NCBI GenBank assembly: GCA_964527265.1
Contig: CAZGOM010000008.1
Span: 1 to 64,000 of the forward strand
Direction of reading: 5' to 3'
DNA length: 64,000 nt
From: CAZGOM01 sp964527265
GTDB lineage: Bacteria > Planctomycetota > Phycisphaerae > Phycisphaerales > Phycisphaeraceae
Shown one piece after another: positions 16,135-25,162 of the stretch (within the stretch, counting starts at the first letter, position 1; every line of letters begins with the position of its first letter). Both the position numbers and the translations under genes were made by a program. Under the pieces are notes generated by a model. It was not told the DNA's origin, made no database searches, and was given only the letters and a program-made list of their open reading frames with translations.

Positions 16135-16152
16135 GGTCTGGGGTCTGGTCAG
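16121..16152 (+). repeat. heptamer-period array 3 (GGTCTGG GGTCTAG GGTCTGG GGTCTGG)
   Basis: Four 7-bp units then TCAGAG. The array overlaps the last codons of the membrane L12-like gene and supplies its TAG stop. Confidence 0.8.
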
Positions 16153-16220
16153 AGAAGAGGGAGTGAACGGATCCAAGGCATGAGTGATCATTGGCGACTG
16201 TACGGGTGGGGAGTGATGTG

Positions 16221-16694
16221 ATGACCGAAGAATTGACGTTTCATGTGGCGTTGTATCAGCCGCAGATTCCGCCGAACACGGGGAATATATCGCGGCAGTG
16301 CGTGGGGATGAACGCGCACTTACACTTGATTGGTCCTTGCGGGTTTGAGATCACAGATACGCGGGTGAAGCGTGCGGGCTTGGATTATTGGGACAAGCTA
16401 AGGCTGACGGTGCATGAATCGCCGGCGGCTTTTTTAGAGTGGCTGGGTGAGAGGAAGCCGTGGCTGGTGACGCGGTTTGGGGCGTTGAGGTACGACAAGC
16501 CGAGTTATCAACGGGGTGATGTGCTGCTTTGCGGAAGTGAGACGACGGGGCTGCCGGAGGATTGGCTGGCGCGGTGGCCGGAGCGGCAGGTGGTGATACC
16601 AATGGCGGGAGGTATCCGGAATTTCAATTTGTCGAATGCGTGCGCGATTGTGCTGGCGCAGGCGTGTTTGAAGGCGGGAGTTTGGGGGGAGTAG
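16221..16694 (+). CDS. trmL: tRNA (cytidine(34)-2'-O)-methyltransferase
   Basis: SPOUT-fold methyltransferase that 2'-O-methylates the wobble base of tRNA-Leu. 157 residues from ATG 16221 (GGGGAG upstream). Typical segments are VALYQPQIPPNTGNISRQC, LHLIGPCGF, LDYWDKL, LCGSETTGLPEDWL and the knot region IPMAGGIRNFNLSNACAIVLAQA, with the conserved N-x-S-x-A pattern of the SAM-binding trefoil knot. Complete. An in-frame start at 16191 is also possible but has no ribosome site. Confidence 0.93.
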   Translation: MTEELTFHVALYQPQIPPNTGNISRQCVGMNAHLHLIGPCGFEITDTRVKRAGLDYWDKLRLTVHESPAAFLEWLGERKPWLVTRFGALRYDKPSYQRGDVLLCGSETTGLPEDWLARWPERQVVIPMAGGIRNFNLSNACAIVLAQACLKAGVWGE

Positions 16695-16740
16695 GTCCCG
16701 AGTCCCGAGTCCCAGTCCAGAGTCTCGAGTCGAAGAGAAG
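16695..16740 (+). repeat. heptamer-period array 4 (GTCCCGA GTCCCGA GTCCCAG ... GTCTCGA GTCGAAG)
   Basis: Begins directly after the trmL stop. Mostly 7-bp units with one 6-bp step, then AGAAGAG. Confidence 0.7.
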
Positions 16741-16769
16741 AGTTAGCGGTGGGTGGTGTTTTTGTTGGC

Positions 16770-16812
16770 GCGGGCAAGACACATCGCAACTGAGGACAGT
16801 TGCAATGTGCCA
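16770..16812. repeat. hairpin repeat, distant relative of the GACATGCTC family
   Basis: CAAGACACATCGCAACT...AGTTGCAATGTGCCACC: GCAACT pairs with AGTTGC and ACAT with ATGT. It shares the outer frame AAGACA..AT/ATG..GCCAC with the copies near 6.9 and 33.3 kb, but the stem differs. It sits between trmL and the proB stop and could terminate proB. Confidence 0.5.
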
Positions 16813-16822
16813 CCCGGATTGA

Positions 16823-17953
16823 TCAGTCGGGTTTTAGGACGAGGTTGTCGCGGTGGATGACTTCGGCGAAGGCGGGTTTGCCGAGGATTTTTTCGAACTG
16901 GTTGGATTTCTGGCCCATGATGGCGCGGGATTCAGCGGAGTTGTAGTTGATGAGTCCGCGGGCGATTTCGAGGCCGGAGGGGCTGAGGATCTGGACGACG
17001 GCGCCGCGGTCGAATTCGCCGTCGATGCTGGTGATGCCGGAGGCGAGGAGGCTTTTGCCGCGCTGGGAGAGGGCGGTGGCGGCGCCATCGTCGATGGTGA
17101 GGGTGCCGGAGTGGCGCTTGGTGAAGGCGATCCAGCGGGAGCGGCTGTCGAGCTTTTTGGCTTTGGGTGCGAAGAGGGTGCCCAGGTCGTCGCCCTGGAG
17201 GACCAGACGGGTGAGGATGTCGGGCTCACGGCCGGGAGCGATGACGGCGACATGGCCGGAGGAGGTGACTGCGTAGGCGGATTGGAGCTTGGTGGTCATG
17301 CCGCCGGTGCCCAGGCCGGAGGTTTCCTTGCGGTCGAGCTCCATGACTGCGGCAACATCGGGGACGAAGGGGATGCGCTGGTTTGCGGAATCGAGGAGGC
17401 CGGGAACGACGGTGAGGAGGATGAGAGCATCGGCCTGGACGGCATTGGCCATGAGGCCGGCGAGCATGTCGTTATCGCCGAAGCGGATTTCATCGACGGC
17501 GACGGTGTCGTTTTCGTTGACGATGGGGATGCAGTTGAGTTCGTGGAGCTTGTTTACGCAGTTACGGATGTTGAGAAAGCGGGTGCGGTCGTCGAAGTCG
17601 TTGCGGGAGAGGAGGATCTGGCCGACAGGACAGCCGATGGTTTCGAAGGCGTCGTGCATGTGGGTCATGAGACGGCGCTGGCCGATGGCGGCGACGGCTT
17701 GTTTATCGACGACGTCCTTGGGGCGGGTCTTTAGGTTGAGTTCGGCAACACCGGCGGCGATGGCGCCGGAGGAGACGATGGTGACCTGCTTACCGGCGGC
17801 GCGAAGGAGACCGATCTGGCGGGCGATATCGCGGATGTAGGCGGTATCGATGCGTTTATCTGGGCCGGTGAGGATTTGCGTGCCGAGTTTGACGACCAGG
17901 CGTGTGGCGTTTTTGAGAAGGGTCTGGCGTGCGGATTGGGCGGGAGTGGTCAT
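16823..17953 (-). CDS. proB: glutamate 5-kinase
   Basis: First step of proline synthesis: ATP-dependent phosphorylation of glutamate. 376 residues with the amino-acid kinase domain (LVVKLGTQILTG, VSSGAIAAGVAEL, IVNENDTVAVDEIRFGDNDMLAGLMAN, SGLGTGGMTTKLQSA) and a C-terminal PUA domain (from about 285: GTLTIDDGAATALSQRGKSLLASGITS). Full length for the two-domain form. proA is not adjacent. Confidence 0.96.
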   Translation of the reverse strand: MTTPAQSARQTLLKNATRLVVKLGTQILTGPDKRIDTAYIRDIARQIGLLRAAGKQVTIVSSGAIAAGVAELNLKTRPKDVVDKQAVAAIGQRRLMTHMHDAFETIGCPVGQILLSRNDFDDRTRFLNIRNCVNKLHELNCIPIVNENDTVAVDEIRFGDNDMLAGLMANAVQADALILLTVVPGLLDSANQRIPFVPDVAAVMELDRKETSGLGTGGMTTKLQSAYAVTSSGHVAVIAPGREPDILTRLVLQGDDLGTLFAPKAKKLDSRSRWIAFTKRHSGTLTIDDGAATALSQRGKSLLASGITSIDGEFDRGAVVQILSPSGLEIARGLINYNSAESRAIMGQKSNQFEKILGKPAFAEVIHRDNLVLKPD

Positions 17954-18258
17954 GGGGGCGATATTGTAAGGCGAGGGGCGGCGAGGGGGTAGCTGGGGAT
18001 GGGGTTAGGGGATTGCAATGTGCTTCAGGGGAGCGTTGTGAGGAAAGTTTTTTAGCAGGATTCGCAAGATTTTAAAGATTGACACGATGGTTGCGGGAGG
18101 CTGGGGGATGGTTTTGTTTTCGTTGGAGGTATAAATTTTGCTTTGGGTTTGACGTCTATCTATTGTAGGATTGGATGGACGACGTAAATGTCGAGATCGA
18201 AATTTCCGGTGGAAGAGGGTTCCAGGGCATGCCTTGAGTCAAAGTTGGAGGGTGCGTG
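17954..18258. other. 305-bp divergent region, proB / prepilin-like gene
   Basis: No gene seen. It holds the second copy of TTTTTAGCAGGATT (18049-18062) followed by AGATT-rich sequence, and a TTGACA at 18079 without a good -10. Nothing else recognisable. Confidence 0.5.
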
Positions 18259-19092
18259 ATGAAACGAGGGATCAGGGGATCGTACGGTGGTTTTTCATTG
18301 GTTGAACTGCTGGTGGTGATCACGATTGTGGGGGTGCTGCTGGCGATTTTGCTGCCATCGCTGAAAAATGCGCGGGAAGTGGCGCTACAGGCACGATGCG
18401 GGGCGCAACTGCGGCAGGCAGGGGTGCCGATGTTCACCTATGCATTCGACCATAAGGATTGGGCGCCCTTCAAGGTGTCGTACGCATACCCCAGTGCGTA
18501 TTACAACGAGACGGGACGGTGGGTGGAACATTATTTCCCCAATGGAAATGTGTTGCGGTGCCCGACGGATGTGCCTTACGGGGCGGACAAGGTGGTGGGG
18601 GGATTGAAGTGGAACAACGGGATCTACTCGTCCTATCACCTGGTGTTTGCGCTGGGGAGCTTATATAAGAACACGACGTCGGTGGACAAGGCGGACGTGT
18701 TTTACGGTTGGCGGATCGATGAGCTCACCAACGAAGGGGGGCCGCTGCCGAATCTGCAATATCTGGGGCGCAAAATCACGTACATCAATTATTGGGGCGA
18801 GGATACAACCGTCACGTTTGCGGCGCCGTCGGGGCAGGCCATGGCGGTGGATGCGTGGGCGCCCTCGACGGCGGGGCCGGGCGGATTTAATCCGCGTACG
18901 GTGAGGATGGCGGTGCCCGGGGCGGCGACGACTTCCGTGCCGACCACGGCATACAAGCCGGTGATGCACCCGTATTCAAACGGCACGAGCATTTTGTATG
19001 CGGATGGGCACGTGCAGTGGAAGAATGCCGATTCAGTAAAAGCACGGATGCGGTGCATTCTTTCGCCCAATTCGATCCGGATTTACTGGTGA
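18259..19092 (+). CDS. prepilin-type N-terminal domain protein
   Basis: 277 residues from ATG 18259 with GGAGG 7 bp upstream. The N-terminus GGFSLVELLVVITIVGVLLAILLPSLKNARE is a pseudopilin signal and hydrophobic helix. The tail has HPYSNGTSILYADGHVQW, an H-x11-DG variant of the planctomycete H-x9-DG motif. It is a paralog-type relative of 13617-14582. The following sialidase-fold gene is 154 bp away in the same direction. Function unknown; likely exported and surface-held. Confidence 0.87.
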   Translation: MKRGIRGSYGGFSLVELLVVITIVGVLLAILLPSLKNAREVALQARCGAQLRQAGVPMFTYAFDHKDWAPFKVSYAYPSAYYNETGRWVEHYFPNGNVLRCPTDVPYGADKVVGGLKWNNGIYSSYHLVFALGSLYKNTTSVDKADVFYGWRIDELTNEGGPLPNLQYLGRKITYINYWGEDTTVTFAAPSGQAMAVDAWAPSTAGPGGFNPRTVRMAVPGAATTSVPTTAYKPVMHPYSNGTSILYADGHVQWKNADSVKARMRCILSPNSIRIYW

Positions 19093-19246
19093 GCCGGTGA
19101 GTCTTTAAGACATGTGCGAGCCGGGCAGGTAAATGCGCTGGGCTTGCGCTTTGGGTGCTCCCGGTGGGTGGATTGGCGTTTCTGCGGGGTGCGGACGATA
19201 CTTGGCGGATTGTGTGAGGCGATCGCTTTTTAAAGAAAGTGCGACG

Positions 19247-20443
19247 ATGAAGCTGAATTCATTTCGTGTTGTGGTGGGGACGCGGCCTGGGGTGTTGACG
19301 TGGTGCGCGGCGGATTATTCGCGTGCGAAGGGGGTGGAGAAGGTGCGGGTGATACATGAGATGACGCGGTCGGACACGTTTGATGCGTGCCGTGTGGAAT
19401 TTTCAACGGATAACGGTGCGAGCTGGGGCGGGACGCGGGAGGTGTTGGCGCATGAGTCGCGGGCGACGGGGATGTTTCGGATCATCCGGCGGCAGGGTGT
19501 GGTGGATGTGAAGACGGATCGGTTTTTGCTGGTGTACAACGAGGGGCTGCTGCCGACAGACAATCCGAAAGAGGGGATGAAGCAGTGGTATCTGAAGTAT
19601 GAGGTGTCGGTGGATGGAGGGCGGAGCGCGCTGGTGAATGAGCAAGTGGTGCAGAAGGGTTTTTATGCGGAGCATCCGCTGGAGGGGGTTTTTACGGGGC
19701 GAAACAGCGCGATGATCGGTGATTACACGTGCAAGCCGATTTTTTTGAAGAGCGGGAAGATATTGGTCCCGTTTCAGATTTCGGGGCTGGGGCCAACGTT
19801 TGAGTACCACAACCCCTCGGGGGCGATGACTTTTCACCAGGCGGGGGTGCTGCATGGGGTGTGGCGCGCGGATGGGGGCGTGACGTGGGAGACGAGCCGA
19901 CAGGTGCCGCTGTCGCATGAGAGATCGACACGCGGGGCGATTGAGCCGACATTGATGGAGTTTCCGGATGGGCGGGTGCTTATGGTTTGCCGGGGGAGCA
20001 ATGATGTGAGCCCGTGGCTGGAGGGGCGGCGTTGGTATACGGTGTCGGAGGATGGAGGGTTGACGTGGAGTGCGATGGAGCCGTGGCGTTGGAGGGGTGG
20101 GGAGGCGTTTTATTCGCCGAGCAGTTGCTCGCAGTTGGTGAGGCATTCGAGCGGGAAGTTTTATTGGTTTGGGAATATATCGCCGGAGAACACGCGGGGG
20201 AATTTGCCGCGCAGGCCGATGGTGTGCGTGGAGGTTTGCCCGGAGACATTGATGCTTAAGCGTGAGACGGTGTTTGTGGTGGATGACCGGAGGCCGACGG
20301 ATGACGAGGGGGTATTGTTGTCTAATTTCTCAGTGCATGAGGACCGGGTGACGGGTGAGTTGATATTGAATATGAGCCGGTTGTTTGCGGATAAGCCGCG
20401 GGACTGGACGAGTGATGCGTATGAGTATCGGGTGGGAGTGTAG
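19247..20443 (+). CDS. sialidase-fold (BNR/Asp-box) protein
   Basis: 398 residues from ATG 19247. Asp-box-like turns (S-x-D-x-G-x-x-W) recur: STDNGASWG, SVDGGRS, RADGGVTW and SEDGGLTW, spaced as in a six-bladed sialidase propeller. An arginine-rich and Glu/Asp pattern (IEPTLMEFPDGRVLMVCRG) resembles the exo-alpha-sialidase superfamily. There is no signal peptide from this start, so it would be cytosolic unless the upstream in-frame start (19133) is used. Substrate is unknown; many planctomycete members act on other sugars or have no shown activity. Confidence 0.75.
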   Translation: MKLNSFRVVVGTRPGVLTWCAADYSRAKGVEKVRVIHEMTRSDTFDACRVEFSTDNGASWGGTREVLAHESRATGMFRIIRRQGVVDVKTDRFLLVYNEGLLPTDNPKEGMKQWYLKYEVSVDGGRSALVNEQVVQKGFYAEHPLEGVFTGRNSAMIGDYTCKPIFLKSGKILVPFQISGLGPTFEYHNPSGAMTFHQAGVLHGVWRADGGVTWETSRQVPLSHERSTRGAIEPTLMEFPDGRVLMVCRGSNDVSPWLEGRRWYTVSEDGGLTWSAMEPWRWRGGEAFYSPSSCSQLVRHSSGKFYWFGNISPENTRGNLPRRPMVCVEVCPETLMLKRETVFVVDDRRPTDDEGVLLSNFSVHEDRVTGELILNMSRLFADKPRDWTSDAYEYRVGV

Positions 20444-20488
20444 GTGTTGTATTGATTCACGGGTGTTTTTATTCCAAGGGGAATTGTG

Positions 20489-22726
20489 ATGCGGATCAGG
20501 ATGTTTTGGCTGTGGGCAGGGTTGGCGGTTTGCATGGCGTTTGCGGGCGGCTGCGCGGGGAACAGGGAGTCGGGAAATGGGGAGCCGGGAAAGGGGGAGG
20601 CGGCAGCGCAGACGCAGGAGGCTGAGGGGTTCACACGGCTGTGGATTGGGGAGGGGCGGGAAGGGCGGTTGTGCCAGACGCCGTTTGTGAGAGAGGGGTG
20701 GGTGTACATGCAGACAGTCGCGGATAGCGGGCAGGTAACGCTGAGGAAGCGGAACCTGATGACGGGGAAAGACGCGTGGGCGGTGGAATTGGAGGCGGCG
20801 GAGGCGATGACGGGGGTGGTGAGCACGGGGAAGGTGGTGATCGACTCAACGGGAGTGGGCGGAAAGACGCTGGTGGGGCGCAGCGATGCGACGGGGGCGG
20901 TGTTGTGGTCGGTGGCGCTTAAGGGATGGGGACAGGGGGCGGGGTGCCTGATTGATGGGCTGTATATCGCGGTGACGACGGAGGGGAAGGTGTACGCGGT
21001 GGAAAGCGCGAGCGGGAAGGTGCGGTGGCAAGTGAATGTGGGCGGTCCGATCAGGAGCACGCCGGTGGGGCGCGGGAAGGGCGTGCTGGTGGTTTGCACC
21101 GATGGACGGCTGTATGAGCTGGACCTGGCTTGGGGAGGGGTGAAGTGGTCGATGAAGCTTGGGGAAGGGGTGGTGGGAGACCCGGTTGTGGCGGGGAAAT
21201 ACCTTTTTGTGGGGGTGTACCAGAATGCTCCCATCGTGGCGAAGATGGCGTCGGTGGATTTAAATAAAAAAGAGGTGGTGGCGAAACATGTGGATTGGAC
21301 GGAAGGAGTGATTGCGCGGGCTGAGGATGATGAGCGTGTAACGGTGTTTGTGACCGGGCCCCAGGGGTTGATGGCGGTGGCGGCACATAACCAGCATTTG
21401 CTGTGGGAATATCCAATGGGGTGGTCGCGGTACGCGCGGGCGGTGTTGATGGGTGATCAACTTGTGATGGCGTTTAAGAAAGAGGACGACGACGCGGCGG
21501 CTGATGAGGTGGTGGGGGTGTCAGTGAGGGGGGGCGGGCTGGAGGCACGGAGAAAGGGGGGCGCGATCATGGTTTATGAGGAGGGAAAAGTGATGATTGG
21601 GCAGGGCGGGGATGTGGTGGTGCTGGATGGACTGGAGGGCGTGGAGGCGTGGAAGATCGGGAAGATGAAGCTTGAGATATGGAGCCTGGGGAGGGCAGGG
21701 GCGTATGGGCAAAGGTGGTCTGACTGGTATGGGAGCATGCGGGGGAGGGTGAAACTGGTGCGAAGGGAGGTGGTGGACAGGACAATGCTGCTTAAGTTGA
21801 GGCTGGTATTTGACGCGCGGGAGAGGTCGATGCCGGTGTGGGTGGCATTTGCGAGCGGGTGGGTGACGTGGCGGGTGGTGGATGAGGAGGGAAGGACGGT
21901 GGATTATGTGGATCTGGGAGGAAGCGGATCGAAGGTCACCGCACCGCGGACAGATGTGTTTGTGCCACGGGACAGTCTTGTGGAGTTTGAGGTGCCGGAA
22001 GAAAGCTTGAGCGTGCCACTGGATAAGGCGGCGAAGGCCACGGGGATGGGCGGGCGGCGCTTTGATCCTTTGGCAGGGAAGGCGTATTACCTTCAAGTGA
22101 CGATGGGGACACGGGGTGGGAACAGGGACGATCATGAGGCGAATGTCTTTACGGGACGCATGGAATTCCCGTTGGTGAGAATACCGCTGGGATTGGAGGA
22201 ATTGAGCAAAGAGGAAGCGGTGCGGCGTATTGCGTTTGACGGGCCCCTGCTGTTCTCCCCGGAGAGCGATGAGCGCATAGACGCGATAGGGCGGATGTCG
22301 CTGATTGATGATCCGGGTGTGATTGAGTGGTATGTGAAGGCGCTGGGAAGTGCGGACCCATTTGTGATTTACAGTGCGATTGATGGATTATGCCGAAGAC
22401 AGGAACCGGAGGCGTTTGATGGATTGATGAAGGCGCTGAGCGTGGTTCCGCCTGGGGACCCGAGGCTGGGAGAGCAGATTCGCCTGCATACGATTGGAGC
22501 GATGGGATTTAGTCCAGACCCCAGGGCGAGGAAGATGCTTCTGGAATTTTTGAAGGATCGATCAGGGGAGGTGCGTTCGGTTGCGCTTAATGCGTTTTAT
22601 GCGGGGAGGCGACCGGAGGCGGAGGGCCTGGCGAAGGGGATGCTGCAGGATGCGGACGAAGAAGTGAGATTGACGGCGCGGGTGGTGCTCGATTCACTTG
22701 CGTACGATCAGGAAACAGGACGATGA
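20489..22726 (+). CDS. lipoprotein with PQQ-type beta-propeller and C-terminal HEAT repeats (paralog 1)
   Basis: 745 residues. The signal WLWAGLAVCMAFAGGCAG ends in a lipobox Cys, so the protein is membrane-anchored outside the cytoplasm. About residues 45-400 form a PQQ-like propeller (repeats such as AVESASGKVRWQVNVGGPI and YELDLAWGGVKWSMKLGEG). A middle domain (about 410-590; GRMEFPLVRIPLGLEELSKEEA) is shared with the next two genes but not recognised. The last 150 residues are HEAT-like helical repeats (DDPGVIEWYVKALGS, DPRARKMLLEFLKDRSGEVRSVALNAF). The PQQ-like fold does not imply a cofactor; no dehydrogenase catalytic residues are seen. The stop overlaps the next start by 4 bp. Confidence 0.82.
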   Translation: MRIRMFWLWAGLAVCMAFAGGCAGNRESGNGEPGKGEAAAQTQEAEGFTRLWIGEGREGRLCQTPFVREGWVYMQTVADSGQVTLRKRNLMTGKDAWAVELEAAEAMTGVVSTGKVVIDSTGVGGKTLVGRSDATGAVLWSVALKGWGQGAGCLIDGLYIAVTTEGKVYAVESASGKVRWQVNVGGPIRSTPVGRGKGVLVVCTDGRLYELDLAWGGVKWSMKLGEGVVGDPVVAGKYLFVGVYQNAPIVAKMASVDLNKKEVVAKHVDWTEGVIARAEDDERVTVFVTGPQGLMAVAAHNQHLLWEYPMGWSRYARAVLMGDQLVMAFKKEDDDAAADEVVGVSVRGGGLEARRKGGAIMVYEEGKVMIGQGGDVVVLDGLEGVEAWKIGKMKLEIWSLGRAGAYGQRWSDWYGSMRGRVKLVRREVVDRTMLLKLRLVFDARERSMPVWVAFASGWVTWRVVDEEGRTVDYVDLGGSGSKVTAPRTDVFVPRDSLVEFEVPEESLSVPLDKAAKATGMGGRRFDPLAGKAYYLQVTMGTRGGNRDDHEANVFTGRMEFPLVRIPLGLEELSKEEAVRRIAFDGPLLFSPESDERIDAIGRMSLIDDPGVIEWYVKALGSADPFVIYSAIDGLCRRQEPEAFDGLMKALSVVPPGDPRLGEQIRLHTIGAMGFSPDPRARKMLLEFLKDRSGEVRSVALNAFYAGRRPEAEGLAKGMLQDADEEVRLTARVVLDSLAYDQETGR

Positions 22727-25140
22727 GTCACAGGCAATTAATCCGGGAGTTTAGCATGGTTGCGAAGGTTGTTTATCTGGCGGTGGGGTTTGTTTGTGCG
22801 GCGGCGTTGATCGGGTGCGCGGAGTCGGGAGAGCAGGGTGCGGGTACGGCGGGGGCGCAGGTTGAAGCGTTGGAAAAAGGGCCGTTTACGCGGCTTTGGC
22901 AGGGGCCGGCTGGGAGTGGTAGCGGCCATGAGCCGTTGTTTGTGCATGGGGGGAATCTGTATGTGCATCGCGGTGATTCGGAGGGGACACTGAGGAAGAT
23001 TGATGTTGCGAATGGGCGTGAGGCATGGGTGGTGAAGACCGAGCCGATGGTGGGGTATGCGGGGGTGGTGTCCAACGGGCATGTGGTGGCTTATGGGACG
23101 CTGAAGCCGAGCAATAGCTTGGTGGGGCGGGATGATGCGACGGGGAAGGAGCTTTGGACCGTGCCGGTGACAGGAGAGATATATGGGTGCGGATGTTTCG
23201 CAGATGGGTTGTTTGTGATCGGGACCATGGAGGGTGAAGTGATCGGGGTGACGTGGGCGGATGGGGTGGTGAAGTGGCGGACAAAGCTGGGCGGGCCGGT
23301 GCATGCGCGACCCGTGGCATACAAGGGTTGGGTGGTGGCGGCGTGCGAGGATGGGTGGGTTTATGCGCTGAATACGGAATCAGGAAACGTGGAGTGGAAG
23401 GTGGACCATGGCGGCAGAATCGAGCGGGACCCGGTGCTGGTGGGAGACCGGCTGTATGTGGCGGTGACGACGCAGAAGATGGGGGACAGCTGGAGAAGCG
23501 ACGGGACGAAGTACATGGATGCGCTGGACTTGAAGGAAAAGAAAGTGGCGTTCAGGCATGTGGCGAGAGGGGATTGGCGGGAGGATGTTCTGGCGGGAAA
23601 TGGTTTGGTTTACCTGATGGATGGTTCGCGGTTGATGGCGTTTGACGCGAAGTACGGGGATCGGGTGTGGGAGTATGAAGGCGTATGGGGAGCGCATTAT
23701 CCCTTGGCGGTGAAGTCGGGGGACCAGTTGTTGATGCCATTCATCGGTGAGTTGGATGTTTACGAGCCTGAGGAGATGGGCATGCGCACGGGTTGGATTG
23801 CGCTTTCGGCGGCGGAAGGAAGTGTGGTGAGGAAGCAGCCGGGGGAAGGGATCAAGGGTATGCCGTGGAATCTGGGGAGGTGGAACGACGTGGTGGTGCT
23901 GAGGGCGAATGGAAGGCTGGAGGCGTGGCGGATATCGCCGGCGAAGGTGGATGTGGCTCGGTTGATGGAGGGGAGTGAGCTTGGTGCGAAGATGGGCGAG
24001 AAGGAAGCGTGGTCGCAGGAGGTGAGCGCATTGCGGGGACGGGTGTCGGTGAGGCGGCAGGCGCGGCGGGGGGATGGGCTTTCGCTGGGCGTGTGGGTGA
24101 CGCTGCAGAGGCCTGAGTACACGATGACGGGGTGGGTGACGAAGTTTGAATATCCGCGTGCATGGATGATGGCGCGGGTGATGGATAGCGATGGGCGGCC
24201 GCTGGAGCGGAGGGAGAGAATGAGCTCTTCGAGCGCGTTTATGGCGGAGGCGCAGAGCTTGATATTGCCGCCGGCGAGTGAATTGGCGTTCAAGCTGGCG
24301 AACGGCGGGGTGGGAGTGGATCGGGACGGCAAGACGGTCCTGGACCTGGGGAGGCTGGGGTTGTGGGTGATTCCGGATATGAAGACGAGGTATTACGTGC
24401 AGTTGACGATGGGTGTGGCGGAGCGGGAGAGGAATGTGAAGGAAGATGTAGGAGGGCTTTCGCCGTGGCATGGGCGGTTTGATTTTCCAGTGGTGGAGGT
24501 GCCGATCAAGGTGGAGGCGATGACGAAGGAGGCACGTGGGCGATGGATTGCAGAGATTGGGCCGCGTGTGTTGGCAAAGGAGTCTGAGGTGGCGGAAGAA
24601 GCGGCGAAGGAGTTGTCGCTGATTGACGATGAGCGGACGGTGGCGTGGTGGGTGAAGGGGATGGACGGGCCGCACGTGGAAGTGAAGGTGATTGGGCTGG
24701 GGGTGCTGGGAGAGATGCCTGGGGATGATGCACTGGAGGGAATCAAGAAAGGGATGACGCCGAAGGTGGAGGAAGGGGAGGAATATTACGCGGAGCGGAT
24801 CCGGGGGGAAGCGGCGGAGGCGCTGGGAAGGAGCAGAAACCCGAAAGCAAAGGCGTTGCTGCGGACGATGCGGGAGGATCCTTCGGTGCATGTGCGCAGT
24901 GAAGTGATTCGCGTGTTGGGGGCCAATGGGGAGCCAGGGGCGAAGGAGTTTTTGGCCATGATGCTCAAGAGCCCAGATGCGCAAGTGCGTGGGGAGACGA
25001 TTCAGATGATGTTTTGGCTCAAAGCTGAGGGGACGAAGGAAGCAGCGCAGAGAATGCAGCAAGACCCGGATGACGAGGTGAGGAGCAAAGCGCAGTGGGT
25101 GCTGGAAGCGATGGAGCAGGAGAGCAAGGATGGAAAGTGA
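22723..25140 (+). CDS. lipoprotein with PQQ-type beta-propeller and HEAT repeats (paralog 2)
   Basis: 805 residues from ATG 22723 (ATGA overlap), or 794 from ATG 22756, which fits a signal peptide better (VYLAVGFVCAAALIGC, lipobox Cys). Same order as its neighbours: propeller (GEVIGVTWADGVVKWRTKLGGPVHARPV, YALNTESGNVEWKVDHGG), middle domain with FDFPVVEVPIKVEAMTKEARGR, then HEAT-like repeats (RNPKAKALLRTMREDPSVHVRSEVIRVLG and similar). It has the most regular HEAT region of the three. Translationally coupled to paralog 1. Confidence 0.82.
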   Translation: MSHRQLIREFSMVAKVVYLAVGFVCAAALIGCAESGEQGAGTAGAQVEALEKGPFTRLWQGPAGSGSGHEPLFVHGGNLYVHRGDSEGTLRKIDVANGREAWVVKTEPMVGYAGVVSNGHVVAYGTLKPSNSLVGRDDATGKELWTVPVTGEIYGCGCFADGLFVIGTMEGEVIGVTWADGVVKWRTKLGGPVHARPVAYKGWVVAACEDGWVYALNTESGNVEWKVDHGGRIERDPVLVGDRLYVAVTTQKMGDSWRSDGTKYMDALDLKEKKVAFRHVARGDWREDVLAGNGLVYLMDGSRLMAFDAKYGDRVWEYEGVWGAHYPLAVKSGDQLLMPFIGELDVYEPEEMGMRTGWIALSAAEGSVVRKQPGEGIKGMPWNLGRWNDVVVLRANGRLEAWRISPAKVDVARLMEGSELGAKMGEKEAWSQEVSALRGRVSVRRQARRGDGLSLGVWVTLQRPEYTMTGWVTKFEYPRAWMMARVMDSDGRPLERRERMSSSSAFMAEAQSLILPPASELAFKLANGGVGVDRDGKTVLDLGRLGLWVIPDMKTRYYVQLTMGVAERERNVKEDVGGLSPWHGRFDFPVVEVPIKVEAMTKEARGRWIAEIGPRVLAKESEVAEEAAKELSLIDDERTVAWWVKGMDGPHVEVKVIGLGVLGEMPGDDALEGIKKGMTPKVEEGEEYYAERIRGEAAEALGRSRNPKAKALLRTMREDPSVHVRSEVIRVLGANGEPGAKEFLAMMLKSPDAQVRGETIQMMFWLKAEGTKEAAQRMQQDPDDEVRSKAQWVLEAMEQESKDGK

Positions 25141-25162
25141 ATTAGAAAGGCGAGTATTGGAA